From positions 1-43,733 of the forward strand of contig NZ_FOSN01000021.1 of NCBI RefSeq assembly GCF_900114285.1: a DNA stretch of 43,733 nucleotides, read 5' to 3'. The translations under genes and the position numbers were made by a program. Positions within the stretch are counted from its first letter, which is position 1. Each line of letters opens with the position of its first letter. Shown here piece after piece: positions 24,701-33,094 of this stretch. This DNA comes from Methylocapsa palsarum (lineage in GTDB: Bacteria > Pseudomonadota > Alphaproteobacteria > Rhizobiales > Beijerinckiaceae). The notes under the pieces were generated by a model. The model had not been told where the DNA came from and did not search any database. It saw only the letters and a list, made by a program, of their open reading frames with translations.

Positions 24701-24989
24701 ATGGCCGAAAATCTTCGAGACATTCCGGCGCACGGTGATGACGGCGAGCATGATGGTCGTCAGCGGCCGCATCCAGCGCGAGGGCGAGGTCGTGCATCTC
24801 GTCGCGCGCGAGCTGTTCGATCTCTCGGCGGAACTCGCGACCGTCGGGCTCCGGGACGGCCCGTTTCCCGTGCGTCACGGCCGCGGCGACGAGGCCAAAA
24901 GCGGCGGCTTTCGTCCCGATCCCCGCGACGCCCCGCCACGAGGCCCGCATATCGACACGATCAAAGTGAAGACGCGCAACTTTCATTGA
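21747..24989 (+). CDS. dnaE2: DnaE2 (ImuC), error-prone DNA polymerase III alpha subunit
   Basis: The start at 21747 gives [20 protein letters not shown], with the PHP-domain histidine, and 1080 aa, the usual DnaE2 length. The palm aspartates are in [14 protein letters not shown] (about residues 372-385) and in [17 protein letters not shown]. Finger-domain blocks include [12 protein letters not shown] and [16 protein letters not shown]. The OB fold lies near residues 965-1040 ([20 protein letters not shown]). It carries out translesion synthesis in the SOS response with ImuA/ImuB. It is intact, with no frame problem in 3.2 kb, and its location between two tRNA-derived repeats is unusual. Confidence 0.95.
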   Translation: MSRPRYAELQTTSHFSFLRGASSCEELFAAAAALGVEALAIADRNSLAGVVRAYEAAKTTGVRLIVGCRLDLVEGVSLLIYPTDRSAYSRLCRLLSLGKKRAGKGRCALAFADLVAHAEGLIAVFVPDAADEECGLWLRRLREAFGDRAYLALSLRRRPDDQLRLHALDALAAATGVVSVITNDALFHEPGRRILQDVVTCIRHGVTIDELGERRERHADRHLKSPEEMHRLFARYPQALARTLTIMERCRFSLDELAYQYPEERDDPALTPQQTLEKLTWEGAAWRYPAGLPDSVRGVLVHELRLIEKLCYAPYFLTVNSIVRFARTKDILCQGRGSAANSAVCYVLGVTSIDPVASNLLFERFVSEERREPPDIDVDFEHERRETVIQWVFDHYGRDRAALCATVIRYRSKGALRDVGKALGLTEGLIKTLSSLVWGWSKDGVEDRHVEALGLNLSDHRLRLALDLSRQLMGAPRHLSQHPGGFVLTNDRLDDLVPIEPAAMAGRQVIEWDKDDIDALRFMKVDVLALGMLSCLKHSFDLLASHKGLSLDLASIPQEDPQTYAMIRKADTIGTFQIESRAQMSMLPRLKPKTFYDLVVQVAIVRPGPIQGDMVHPYLRRRDELEPVVYPKPELKEVLGKTLGVPLFQEQAMRVAIVCAGFTPGEADLLRKSMATFKHTGGVSAFHDKLIAGMVGNGYERDFAERTFRQLEGFGSYGFPESHAASFALLAYASAWLKRWHPDVFCAALLNSQPMGFYAPAQLVRDAIQHGVDIRPVCVNASRWDSALEPAGEEGCFAVRLGLRMVKGLGNAHAAVIVASREDRPFASVDDLWRRAGVPVAALVQIAEADGFRPALGLARREALWAIRALRDELLPLFAAASAREGAALAEIDEPAVALRPMTAGSEVVEDYRRVGLTLRAHPVSFLRAELRRRSIVPCNEAMAARDGRWLKAAGLVLVRQRPGSAKGVMFITLEDETGVANLVIWPKIFETFRRTVMTASMMVVSGRIQREGEVVHLVARELFDLSAELATVGLRDGPFPVRHGRGDEAKSGGFRPDPRDAPPRGPHIDTIKVKTRNFH

Positions 24990-25061
24990 CGCCAGCGTTA
25001 TTCAGCGCTTCGGCGTCCTGACGCTGACGAGCTGTTGCGTGGCTGACGCCGGACCGCCGGT

Positions 25062-25590
25062 TAATTTGAAGTATCTGGATCGGATGGGCGCCATAGCGAC
25101 AATCCCGATTCTCGACGCGAACGAAGCGCTGGCAACTTTGAAGGCCTCGCTCAATTGGGCGTTTGACCATCGGCTCGTCGACGACAATAGCGCCTGGTGA
25201 CTGGTTAAACTCTATCGCAGCGCGACGTCGGCCAGCGTCCGGTTTCTGACTGCGGCCGAGCAGCAGGCGCTTGTGAACAGCGCCGAGGGCGAATTGCGCG
25301 ATCTCCTTGCTCACGCCGGCGGCCGATGGAAGGCCGCAGCCTATCAGCGCGAGTTCAAGGCCGCGGTCGCGCGGGCCGAACTCAGCGACATCATGCTTCA
25401 CGAATTGCGCCACTCCTACGCCAGCACGATGATGCGGGCCGGCGCGCCTCTCACGGTCGTGGCGCAGGCGCTCGGCCATTCAGGCACGCGCATGGCCGAA
25501 ATGCACTATGCGCACTTGGCCCCGTCTTATGTCGCGGATACGATCCGCCGAACCGCTCTCGCTCTCGCTCTCGCTCTCGCCGAGGCGTGA
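25062..25590 (+). pseudogene. tyrosine recombinase relic (nonsense codon and internal deletion)
   Basis: Read on the plus strand, TLKASLNWAFDHRLVDDNSA matches the core-binding end of the 17816-19120 integrase, followed by TGG then an in-frame TGA (25198-25200) where Arg is expected (CGA to TGA). The catalytic Arg-I region (TGCRYGEL) is missing. The C-terminal block is preserved: MLHELRHSYASTM (His-x-x-Arg), LGHSGTRM, MHYAHLAPSYVADTIRR with the Tyr. A hexanucleotide repeat follows. It is dead, and probably came from an earlier integration event. It starts about 70 bp after dnaE2. Confidence 0.8.
25555..25578 (+). repeat. hexanucleotide tandem repeat, (GCTCTC)x4
   Basis: Four perfect GCTCTC units encode an Ala-Leu run at the end of the integrase relic. 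Such tracts slip easily in replication. Confidence 0.9.
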
Positions 25591-25702
25591 TCTCCTTGTC
25601 GAGACGGGCGAGCGGCCAACTACTATTGCGACGCCTCAAGGCCCTGTGGATAACCGTCCAAAACGCTTTCGTGCTTGCCGCGACCGCCTCTCGGTGTTGA
25701 CG

Positions 25703-25764
25703 GCATTTGCTAGAAGCAAACGAACATCGGCGAGAACCCTGTTCGTTTTGAAGGTAGCAAATGC
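25703..25764 (+). promoter_or_regulatory. long inverted repeat covering the SD and start codon of the SIR2 gene
   Basis: GCATTTGCTA (25703-25712) pairs with TAGCAAATGC (25755-25764), and AAACGAAC (25718-25725) pairs with GTTCGTTT (25741-25748). The inner loop is 15 bases, and an internal loop carries the GAAGG ribosome binding site (25750-25754). The ATG at 25761-25763 lies inside the 10-bp stem. In mRNA this fold would hide the start of the SIR2 gene; in DNA it could be an operator. Confidence 0.6.
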
Positions 25765-27502
25765 TCGATCTTGACCCCTTTGACGCGCTGGCTCTCTCTC
25801 TCCATCACAATCCGGGCGTTTTTGCGCTTCTCGTCGGATCGGGATTGTCGCGCGCTGCCGACATTCCAACTGGCTGGGATATCACAGTGGAGCTCGTCCG
25901 GCGGCTCGCCGCTACTAGGGGGTGACTGAGCACGAAGACTGGACGGCCTGGTTCCAGGAAAACTACGGCGAGTATCCGAACTACTCCGAGCTTCTCGACA
26001 AGCTCGCCAGCACGCCAAGCGAGCGCCGTGCGATCCTTCATTCCTTTATTGAGCCCCGAGAGAGCGACGAAGCGCGCCGGCCGACAAAGGCCCATCATGC
26101 CGTCGCAAAGCTTGCCGCTGAGGGCGCAATCCGCTTGATCCTCACGACTAATTTCGACAGGTTGATTGAAAATGCATTGCGAGAGGCTGGCGTCGAGCCG
26201 CTAGTAATCGCAAGCGAAGATGCGCTCGCGGGCGCCACGCCGGTAGTCCACGCAAGATGCACCGTGATCAAGCTCCATGGCGACTACCAGGACGCGCGCA
26301 TCAAAAATACCGACGCAGAGCTCGCAGGTTATGCGCCAGCGATCGACGGCCTTCTGGACGAAATATTTGACCGTTTCGGGTTGATCGTAGTCGGCTGGTC
26401 AGGAGAATGGGACGCGGCGCTTCGGGCGGCGTTGTTGCGCGCGCCCTCGCGGCGCTATCCGTTCTACTGGGCGGCTCGCGGCCAAATCGGGCCGCTTGGC
26501 CAAGACCTGATCGACCATCGGGCGGGACGAAGCATCGCGATTACAGACGCAGACAGCTTTTTTGCTCGGCTCTGTGATACGGTCGATGCGCTGAGGCAGG
26601 CGGCGCGCCCACATCCGCAAAGCGTCGCTATGGCGGTTTCCCTCGCTAAGAAGTACTGTCGAGACGATCGGTACGCGCTCGAATGGGCGGAGATGCTGAC
26701 CGGCGAGGTGGCCAAAATAAAGAGCTTCATAAACAGCACAGATTACCCAACCCAGCAGCTGACCGCAAAATCATTGAACGCGCTGGTGAAAAAATTTGCG
26801 GCTCTTTCCGAAGTTCTGCGCCGCGTATGCCTTGTGTGCGGTCGATGGGGAACACTAAAAGCTAATCAGGCTATCGCGCAAACTGTTCGTTCGTTGTGGT
26901 TCCGCTCACATCCGTTAGCCGGGATCACATACCTATCTGATCTTCGAGACTTTTGCGCCAGCTGCTGTTTTTATTGGGCCTTGGCCGGAGAGGTTGTTCG
27001 CGAAGATTTTTTCGCCGTATTTCATCTCATGCATGGGCAAATCAAAAACAACGGGGTGAATCAGGCGCTTGTGTCAGTGTTGCCTGTGTGGGGGCTGGTT
27101 ACGGACATAGATTGGAGACAACTTGACGGCTTTGAAAGGCGTCGGACGCCTGCCAATGATTATCTTTTTACGCTGTTCAAAGATGAACTTTGCGACGCCG
27201 CGATAGATGAAGATAACGCCGAAGAGTTGTTTGATCGAGTAGAGTTGTTGATATCGCTTGAAGCCTGCCATATCCGACTTCTTGAGATCGCGGCCAACAA
27301 GCGAAGCTGGTTATGGGTCCCCCTCGGCCGGTATATGTGGAAGAGGGGCGGCGTCGCAGAGAGGTTAGCCGAGTATGACGATCTGGATAATGATCGACCT
27401 TTGTTGCAAGCCGGTCTTCTGGGCGGCTCGCCAACCTCGGCGAAACAAACTTTAGATAGAATGCGCAAGTATTTTGCGGAAAACCCTTCGCTTACTTTTT
27501 AG
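25761..27502 (+). pseudogene. SIR2-like NADase-type defence protein with unknown C-terminal domain, one frameshift
   Basis: The first 54 codons (from ATG 25761, SD GAAGG) carry the NAD-binding motif VGSGLSRAADIPTGWDI and stop at TGA 25923-25925. The next frame, from about 25920, continues as expected: DWTAWFQENYGEYPNYSELL, ILTTNFDRLIENAL (TTNFD), VIKLHGDY (catalytic-type His) and GLIVVGWSGEWD. One extra G in the GGGGG run 25918-25922 rejoins it to about 580 aa. After the SIR2 domain (about residue 300) a helical region of about 280 residues has no motif I recognise. Related SIR2 proteins deplete NAD during phage infection; this role is inferred. The end overlaps the convergent gene by 11 bases. 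Confidence 0.75.
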
Positions 27503-27731
27503 TTATTCTCGTGCTTCGTGATCCCAGGCGTGGGCTGCCAGACCGCACTTCGGGCTGCTTCACGCGCGGCCGAAAGGCTAGCGCCAGATGCGCCTGACGA
27601 TAGGGTGAGGGGCGGAGCGCCGAAATCATCCGCTCGGCTTTGAGCTCGCCGCAAAACAGAAATTCGCCGCGCTCGACTTCGCCGACGGGCCAGCGGCATT
27701 CGGACGGGTTGAGCTCGTCAAGCGTCTTCAA
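27492..27731 (-). CDS. GcrA-like small protein (CRWPxG motif), 79 aa
   Basis: The start ATG overlaps the upstream stop (27728-27731). MKTLDELNPSECRWPVGE followed by FLFCGE is the C-terminal motif of GcrA, the alphaproteobacterial sigma70-dependent cell-cycle activator. The second Cys/His pair (usually YCxxH) appears only as SPYRQAHLALAF, so zinc binding may be lost. The N-terminal DNA-binding part of GcrA is absent. Phages often carry such short versions, possibly to bind host sigma factor or control GANTC-linked promoters. Confidence 0.55.
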   Translation of the reverse strand: MKTLDELNPSECRWPVGEVERGEFLFCGELKAERMISALRPSPYRQAHLALAFRPRVKQPEVRSGSPRLGSRSTRITKK

Positions 27732-28395
27732 TGCGCCTGCGCCCGCGGCGCGGACATATCTGAGAGCGCCCGGCTTCCGATCGCCCCAACGCCGGCCGCT
27801 GCGGCGCGCGCTCCCCCTGGCCCGGCGACGCGCGCGCCTGCCGCGAGCTGATTGGCGAGATAGGCCTGCATCGCTGGCGACATGAGCGCGCGGCCGGCGA
27901 TGGCCGACACAACGAGAGACGCGACGGCCGCCGCGGGATGACCAGCGAGGGCAGCGCCAACCACACCGCCGCCCTGAAGCGTGCTGATCGTGTGCATGGC
28001 CTGCTGGCGCGGAGCCGTGCCGGAATTGGGAAGCGGTGGCAGGACGCCGGCCCCGGCCCGCGCCAGCTCGGTGAGATCGCCCTGGCCCTTGACATAATCG
28101 GACTTGGACCGGCCAGCCGCGGCGATGCGGAGCTGCGCCGGCGAAATGGCCCCTTGCGCTGTCTGCTCGCCGGCGCCGCCGAGCGCCTTTTCGAGGGTTT
28201 TCATGTTGCCATATTCGCCGCGGGCTTCGACCCAGGCCGCGGCGTCGGCCGGCGAGATCGACCGCCGTCTCTTGCTGGTTCCGGATCGCGTTGATGGCGC
28301 GCAGCGCGCCGAGCGCCTTGTCCTGCCAACCGGCGGCGTCGAAAACCGCCTCGTTCTGTGCCCTAGATCGCGCGGCGTGCGGATGGCGCTTTACA
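27728..28395 (-). pseudogene. phage ejection protein fragment, frameshifted
   Basis: The downstream frame, from about 28245, reads SISPADAAAWVEARGEYGNM, then AISPAQLRIAAAGRSKSDYV, LARAGAGVLPPLPNSGTAPR and a hydrophobic Ala/Gly stretch: the C-terminus of a podovirus internal virion protein. The preceding residues (AQNEAVFDAAGWQDKALGAL, RAINAIRNQQETA) lie in another frame up to about 28395, so there is at least one break near 28245. The N-terminal part of the usual protein is missing, so this is a fragment even after repair. Confidence 0.55.
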
Positions 28396-29080
28396 CAAAT
28401 GGGAGGTTGTGGCTGCCGGCGGGTTGTGGCGCGTCTTTCAGATCATAGCCGAAAAGAGAAGTGAGCGGGGATGAGTTTCGGAACTTCCTCCAGCCCTCGC
28501 CGAGCCCGGCCTTTAAGCCCAAGCCGCCGAGGCCGGTGGCGAGCGAACCCGCCACATCCCAACCGTCGCCTGAGTGCGTGTCCTCGTTGAGCTTTAGGCC
28601 CAAGACGCCAGTGTCGCCGCTCTTGAAGTTGGCGATCTGCCCGAGCTGCGAGCCGTCGCGGCCCTGCGCGATGGCGTCGTTTCCTAGCACGTCGCCGAAA
28701 GCGCGGACTTTCGCCCCGGCGGTTGCTTGCTGGTTCGAATATTTCTGCGCCACACCGCGCGCGGCTGCCTCCGCTTGCTGCGTGTTGGTCGAGCCCGCGG
28801 GCGCGACGTTCGCGCCGCTCACACCCTGCGGCGCGACGGCCTGCGTAAAATAGTCGCCGAGCGACTTGGCTTTCGCGTCAGTCTGGCCGGAGAAATCGCC
28901 GTAAAGCCCGAGTGAATGGTCATTGATCGCCTTGGCCTGCGCGTCGAGCTGTTGTTGCTTGGCGAGGTTCGCGGCAAGCGTTTGCGACGTCGCGTCGGCG
29001 ACTTTCCCGGCGCCGATCGAGTTAGCCGCGGCGCCGGCACCGCCTAGGGCAATTCCGGCAATTGTGATCGGATCGCACAT
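28391..29080 (-). CDS. podovirus internal virion protein (MCDPIT family), 229 aa
   Basis: The start MCDPITIAGIALGGAGAAAN is the characteristic opening of small internal virion proteins (T7 gp14-like position) in podoviruses: a short cap, then a glycine/alanine-rich membrane-active segment. A long Gln/Ala helical region follows (ANLAKQQQLDAQAKAINDHS). Its place between a gp13-like acetyltransferase and an ejection protein is the normal order. The last 50 residues look less conserved. Confidence 0.65.
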   Translation of the reverse strand: MCDPITIAGIALGGAGAAANSIGAGKVADATSQTLAANLAKQQQLDAQAKAINDHSLGLYGDFSGQTDAKAKSLGDYFTQAVAPQGVSGANVAPAGSTNTQQAEAAARGVAQKYSNQQATAGAKVRAFGDVLGNDAIAQGRDGSQLGQIANFKSGDTGVLGLKLNEDTHSGDGWDVAGSLATGLGGLGLKAGLGEGWRKFRNSSPLTSLFGYDLKDAPQPAGSHNLPFV

Positions 29081-29149
29081 TTTAGGCCTCTCTCAGTCGC
29101 CGGTGTTTGAGCTTCACGGGTGCTGGCGCCGCGATGGCGCAGCCGTTTG

Positions 29150-29644
29150 TCAGTTAATTGTGCGCGGCTCGTCCGCACCAGAAACCCAGGCGTAAAAGTC
29201 GAAGTCCTGACCTGCTTTGCCGCATTTTTGGATTGTGCTTTCAAAGGAAAGCCCGAGCGTTTCGATCCAATTATGGACGGCGCGGTAAGATGACAGAGAA
29301 GCAAATTCGATCCGATGCACGCCGGCGGCGATCCGCAGGGCGAACAGCTCGCGCGTGACGTACTTTGTCAGCGGCAACGCAATCGAGGAAAACTCATCGG
29401 TCGCGAAAAAGAGAAGCGACAGCACGTTTGGCCGGAGCTCGATAAGACCGCAGATCGCAACCGGCTTGCCGTTGAGCCCGACAGCGAAGACGTCGTCGCG
29501 GGAGCCGTAGCGCTCGGATAGCAGGCGCGCCAGGTCTTCGCGCGTGTTCGTGTGCGATACCGCCTCAAGCTCTTCGAAATCTCGCGCGCGCATCTTCAGG
29601 GCGATATCATAGACCGCTTGAGGAAGGTCGGTCTCAATTTTCAT
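29150..29644 (-). CDS. phage GNAT-fold protein (T7 gp13/DUF2833-like), 164 aa
   Basis: The protein has an acetyltransferase-like pattern without a strong acetyl-CoA loop: MRARDFEELEAVSHTNTRED, DVFAVGLNGKPVAICGLIEL, then VLSLLFFATDEFSS and VHRIEFASLSSYRAVHNWIE with LGLSFES. This matches the virion-associated gp13-type family found beside MCDPIT proteins. A role in particle assembly or ejection is more likely than acetyl transfer. All flanking phage genes are on the same strand. Confidence 0.6.
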   Translation of the reverse strand: MKIETDLPQAVYDIALKMRARDFEELEAVSHTNTREDLARLLSERYGSRDDVFAVGLNGKPVAICGLIELRPNVLSLLFFATDEFSSIALPLTKYVTRELFALRIAAGVHRIEFASLSSYRAVHNWIETLGLSFESTIQKCGKAGQDFDFYAWVSGADEPRTIN

Positions 29645-29695
29645 GTCTATATCGCCTTTGATCTCGGAGCGGTTGAGTCCGGAAGCTGAGCGGCG

Positions 29696-30376
29696 TCACT
29701 GCAATGCGCCCTTCGACCTGGCGCGCGCAGCCTCCTCGTAAGAGGCGCGTTCCCTCGCGTCCGACGCGCCAAGCTCGGCATAACAGGCGGCCCTTTCTGC
29801 CTCTTCGGCATCGCAACTCGCTTCCATCTTAATGCGGTCGCGACGCCAACGTTCAGCCTCCGCGGCCTCTACAACATACGGTGCGCGCACTTTTTCAAGT
29901 TCATCACCCTTCCGGATCGCTTCTCGGGATGCGAGTTCATGCAACAAGCCCGTCTTAAAAAAATGAAGCTCGGCCAAGGCAGCGTCCAGCATTGCCGACT
30001 TGACGGCGTCAATGGTCTTGCATTTTTTCACGAGATCGGCGGCCGGCTCTTCGTCGGTCAGCCCCCCATTGAAGCCCATCCAAGCGTAGAATTCCGCACC
30101 CTCACAAGCGACGGCGCGCAAAAGCAATAGCGTCTTTAGAGCTCTGGCTCCGTACAGAAACAGCGGCGCACGCTCGGGACAGGCGTGGTCTAACGACCCG
30201 CGCGCGTCTAGCAGGCGAACGAACAGTACCTCAAGATTGGCATCGGAAAGAACGAACTCATCATCGGCAACAAGGACATCGATCGCGGAGACCATTGCTT
30301 TGAGCGGATTTTTGTTGTGGCAGACGGCGGAAAGAGCTTTGTCGATTGCCTCAAATCTACTGCCCATCGCCATCAC
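29696..30376 (-). CDS. hypothetical protein, 226 aa
   Basis: A full-length helical, soluble frame starts at 30376 (or MGSRF at 30367). It has a Leu-rich N-terminal half (SAIDVLVADDEFVLSDANLE, LFLYGARALKTLLLLRAV) and a strongly charged C-terminal half that is probably coiled (EAAEAERWRRDRIKMEASCD). No domain is recognised. It lies upstream of the ejection remnant on the same strand and may be a phage accessory or lysogenic-conversion gene. Confidence 0.55.
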   Translation of the reverse strand: MMAMGSRFEAIDKALSAVCHNKNPLKAMVSAIDVLVADDEFVLSDANLEVLFVRLLDARGSLDHACPERAPLFLYGARALKTLLLLRAVACEGAEFYAWMGFNGGLTDEEPAADLVKKCKTIDAVKSAMLDAALAELHFFKTGLLHELASREAIRKGDELEKVRAPYVVEAAEAERWRRDRIKMEASCDAEEAERAACYAELGASDARERASYEEAARARSKGALQ

Positions 30377-30860
30377 TCCCCTCCAGCGCTGTCAACCGCA
30401 GCGTAGCGTCGTTTGTCTGGCTTTGTCAAGTCTTGCCTGGTGTTTTTGCGCTCCTGCCGGCGTGGTGACGGGGCGGTTAAGCGTGTAGCACCTGTTGGGC
30501 TCGCGCCCGTTTATCGCGTCGATTGGCGTGTCTCGCGGCGAGGACAATCCGGCTTGGCGCCGAGAGCTGATTGAGAGCGCCAATTTCCAGCTCCGGCCAA
30601 ATTTGTTCTCGCGCTCCCCGCAACAAATCCTATCGAGGGCGGTCTATCAGGCCGGGGGTCGACCAGTTCGCTGGCGCCGGCGGGGGCGCGGAAGGCCGGC
30701 GGGCTTGCGGAGATCGGCGTATGCTCCTCGCGTTTCGTGGGGTTGCCTGCGCCTGGGCATACACCCGCCGGTGCGGTCGAGGACGGGGACGAGGGCTATG
30801 AGGAGCGCGATGGGCGCTCACACTTACAGTGGTGCGGACAAAGAGCCGTGGTTGGAAGGG
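30377..30860. other. intergenic region without a confident gene
   Basis: No frame here has clear family character. A 63-codon minus-strand frame (30392-30583; YTLNRPVTTPAGAQKHQARL) is the best candidate but has no ribosome binding site. The plus-strand frame 30495-30986 runs antisense into the next gene and is rejected. Confidence 0.4.
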
Positions 30861-31226
30861 TCAGGCGCGCCGCCGGCGATCGATCTGGACGAACTGCCGC
30901 CGCCAGGCTTTGAGCGGCCGGCCGTCTTCGTTCTGATAGTCCGGGTTCTCAGGATCGCACATAGCCGCAGTATGCTCGTCCTCTAGGCGCTCATGCTCGG
31001 CGCGCCCGGCAGCGGCGCCGTCAACCCCGAACTCGGCGATGAACGTAGCTTCGTAGGCCTGTCGGGCGAGCCGGGACATATGGGGATCATCGCGCGCCGT
31101 GTATTCGAACAGACTCCGAAAGATTTGCCTTGTGCAGAACCGTTCGTAGGAACTCGCCGCGTATTCGGCGCTCCGCGTCAAGTTCATTTCCGCCCAGTAG
31201 TTTCCTGCGTTTAATTGTTTGCTCAT
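30861..31226 (-). CDS. hypothetical protein, 121 aa
   Basis: The start at 31226 (MSKQLNAGNYWAEMNLTRSA) follows GGAAAGG with good spacing; the longer frame to 31376 is not supported. The protein is acidic, aromatic-rich and probably helical (ERFCTRQIFRSLFEYTARDD), with CDPENPDYQNEDGRP towards the end. No family is recognised. Confidence 0.55.
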   Translation of the reverse strand: MSKQLNAGNYWAEMNLTRSAEYAASSYERFCTRQIFRSLFEYTARDDPHMSRLARQAYEATFIAEFGVDGAAAGRAEHERLEDEHTAAMCDPENPDYQNEDGRPLKAWRRQFVQIDRRRRA

Positions 31227-31680
31227 AGCGGTAGCCTTTCCGTGAAATTGCGCCGCAAGGATGCTCGCCGTCCTGCGCCGTGTCAAGCCGGCAACATTGC
31301 ATAATATATTGATTTTACTGGTAGTTCTGCATACTGTTGACACACAAATGGCTGTGGAAAATGCTCTCGGTCGCACGCAGACTGTTGATTAAATTCAATC
31401 TGCGGCATGTATGCCAACCTACAATCCAAGGCGCCTTTGCCCATAAAATAATTTTGTGACCTCACGTGCGGACAAGAACCGCCGAGAAATCTGATTGGTT
31501 GCGCCTTGTGCGTGGATCGCGCGGAATTGTCAGTTTATGCGCGGCTACCCTGTCCGATTTGGGTACACCCTCATGAAGCACCGCCGTGAGACACATTTCT
31601 CGTCTTAATAGGGTTGACTTTGGATTTATGAGACGACATAAGGGAAGGGTCTAGAGGCTATCGAGACAATTGAGGATGAC
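31227..31680. promoter_or_regulatory. AT-richer divergent intergenic region with a possible recombinase promoter
   Basis: The region is less GC-rich than its flanks and has no convincing gene. TTGACT at 31614-31619, 17 bases, then CATAAG is a possible promoter for the serine recombinase. Overlapping it, TTATG-N6-CATAA (31626-31641) is a dyad. Nearby GAGACA/TCTCGTC/GAGACGAC motifs could be parts of a res-type site. A TTGACA at 31334 faces the same way. Confidence 0.35.
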
Positions 31681-32235
31681 ATGGCCACTTACGGATATGC
31701 GCGGGTTTCGACGACGGACCAGGACCTTGGCTTGCAGAAAAGCGCGCTCAAGGCGGCTGGCTGTACCATCGTCCGGGCCGAGAAGATGACGGGAACGAAG
31801 CTCGCAGGCCGCACAGAGCTGCGCACGCTGCTCGACTTCATCCGCGCCGGCGACGTCCTCACGGTCACGCGCATTGATCGCCTGGCGCGCTCAATCGGCG
31901 ATTTGGCGGAGATCGTGCACGAGCTCGAAAGCAAGGGCGCAGCGCTCAAGGCGACAGAACAGCCGATCGACACAAGCACGGCGGCCGGCAAAGCGTTTCT
32001 CGGCATGCTCGGTGTCTTCGCCGAGTTTGAAACCAATATCCGCAAGGAACGCCAGCGCGAGGGCATCGCCAAAGCCAAGGCCGAAGGCGTCTACAAGGGC
32101 CGCAAACCTTCGATCGACGCGGCGGCCGTGCGGCGCCTGCGCGACGTCGACGGACTTGGTCCGACAGAGATCGCCGAGCGGCTCGGCATCGGCCGCGCCA
32201 GCGTCTATCGGGTCTTGGGCGGCCCCGCGGCCTGA
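31681..32235 (+). CDS. serine recombinase (resolvase/invertase family), 184 aa
   Basis: The catalytic Ser10 lies in YGYARVSTTDQD. Other resolvase motifs are LTVTRIDRLARSIGDL (with the active-site arginines) and AGKAFLGMLGVFAEFE, then the long E helix, and a C-terminal helix-turn-helix (GLGPTEIAERLGIGRASVYR). Length and domain order are those of small Tn3-type resolvases or Gin/Hin-type invertases. No transposase or invertible segment is seen alongside. The start at 31681 follows GAGGA. Confidence 0.9.
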   Translation: MATYGYARVSTTDQDLGLQKSALKAAGCTIVRAEKMTGTKLAGRTELRTLLDFIRAGDVLTVTRIDRLARSIGDLAEIVHELESKGAALKATEQPIDTSTAAGKAFLGMLGVFAEFETNIRKERQREGIAKAKAEGVYKGRKPSIDAAAVRRLRDVDGLGPTEIAERLGIGRASVYRVLGGPAA

Positions 32236-32603
32236 CGCGCGCCGTACTCCGCGAGCTGCTTTGCGATGATCGCAGAGCGGTCCAGCGCGGCGGCGTAAGC
32301 CTCTCCGCGCGCGGCGATTGCCTCAGCGCCGGCATTCGTCCTTTCGGCTTCGCGGATGGCCTCCGCGGCCTCTTCGACCTCGCCCCACGCGGCCGCAGCC
32401 GCTTCGATCAAATCCGCCTTCCGGTGCCTTGATCGCTCGCGGGCAAAATAGCCGTACACGAGCGCCGCCAGGAAGGCGCCGGGAGCGGAAAAGACAATCG
32501 GCAAATCGAACCATCTGTCAGCAATGACGAACGCTGCGATCCATAGGGCGATCGGAGCCCACTCGCGCCAAGCCCTTTGGATATCGATAGCTTTTACCGG
32601 CAT
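32205..32603 (-). CDS. small membrane-anchored coiled protein, 132 aa
   Basis: I choose the ATG at 32603, just beyond the upstream stop. The N-terminal third holds two hydrophobic segments (WAPIALWIAAFVIADRWF, and FSAPGAFLAALVYGYFA); the rest is an Ala/Glu/Arg-rich helix likely to be coiled. The last 31 bases overlap the convergent recombinase gene. This pattern is common among phage spanin, holin or tail accessory proteins, but nothing specific supports one of these. Confidence 0.5.
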   Translation of the reverse strand: MPVKAIDIQRAWREWAPIALWIAAFVIADRWFDLPIVFSAPGAFLAALVYGYFARERSRHRKADLIEAAAAAWGEVEEAAEAIREAERTNAGAEAIAARGEAYAAALDRSAIIAKQLAEYGARQAAGPPKTR

Positions 32604-32609
32604 TCGCAA

Positions 32610-32951
32610 TTACTCGAAAACGTCGGGCGCGTTGTCGTTTGGTATGCGCCGCTTGGCTTTTGCCTCGCTAGCGGCGAACACGCTCTCCCCGCGGCGAATA
32701 AATCGCTGTAGCTCCTCGGCGGACATTTCGGAAAGCGGCTTGTCGTCGATCTCCGCTTCCGCCTTATCAAACAGCCCGGCGGCGCGGAAGATCGAGGTCG
32801 CCGCCGTCGCGCGCGCTGGAGCCGGAGCCTTCGAGTCGTTGCAAACGGCGCGCAGGGCGGCGAACGCCTCTTCCGCCCCTTCACGCCGGATCAGCTTGCG
32901 CAGATCGGCAAGCGCTTCAAGAGGCGTTGTGCTGGATTGTTTCTTGGTCAT
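32610..32951 (-). CDS. small helical protein, possibly terminase-small-subunit-like, 113 aa
   Basis: The start at 32951 (MTKKQSSTTPLEALADLRKL) has GAGGGAGC upstream. The protein has helices around AEEAFAALRAVCNDSKAPAP, ARATAATSIFRAAGLFD and LSEMSAEELQRFIRRGESVF. The pattern 'repeated ARA-A-S/TLL-x-x-G, then LSEMSAEEL' occurs in proteins encoded at the packaging position of rhizobial phage elements. No zinc or catalytic motif is visible. The assignment is weak. Confidence 0.45.
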   Translation of the reverse strand: MTKKQSSTTPLEALADLRKLIRREGAEEAFAALRAVCNDSKAPAPARATAATSIFRAAGLFDKAEAEIDDKPLSEMSAEELQRFIRRGESVFAASEAKAKRRIPNDNAPDVFE

Positions 32952-33094
32952 GGAAATAGCTCCCTCAGGGTTTCGGGTGAAAACGAAATAGCGCTTAGAT
33001 CGCCAGCGGAGGCCGCGGGTTGGCTTTCGAAATTTCGGGCGGCCTTGTGGCGCGGTTCTCCGCTTCCCAGGCTGCCTCGGAGGCCTCGACGAGC

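Noticed and set aside
25722-25745. GAAC/GTTC words near the SIR2 start as a second SOS box
   Set aside because: The spacings are N8 (GAAC-GAAC) and N3 (GAAC-GTTC), not the N7 direct repeat seen at imuA, so LexA binding is not supported.
30495-30986. 163-codon plus-strand frame
   Set aside because: It is antisense to a better supported gene at 30861-31226, and its composition is shadow-like.
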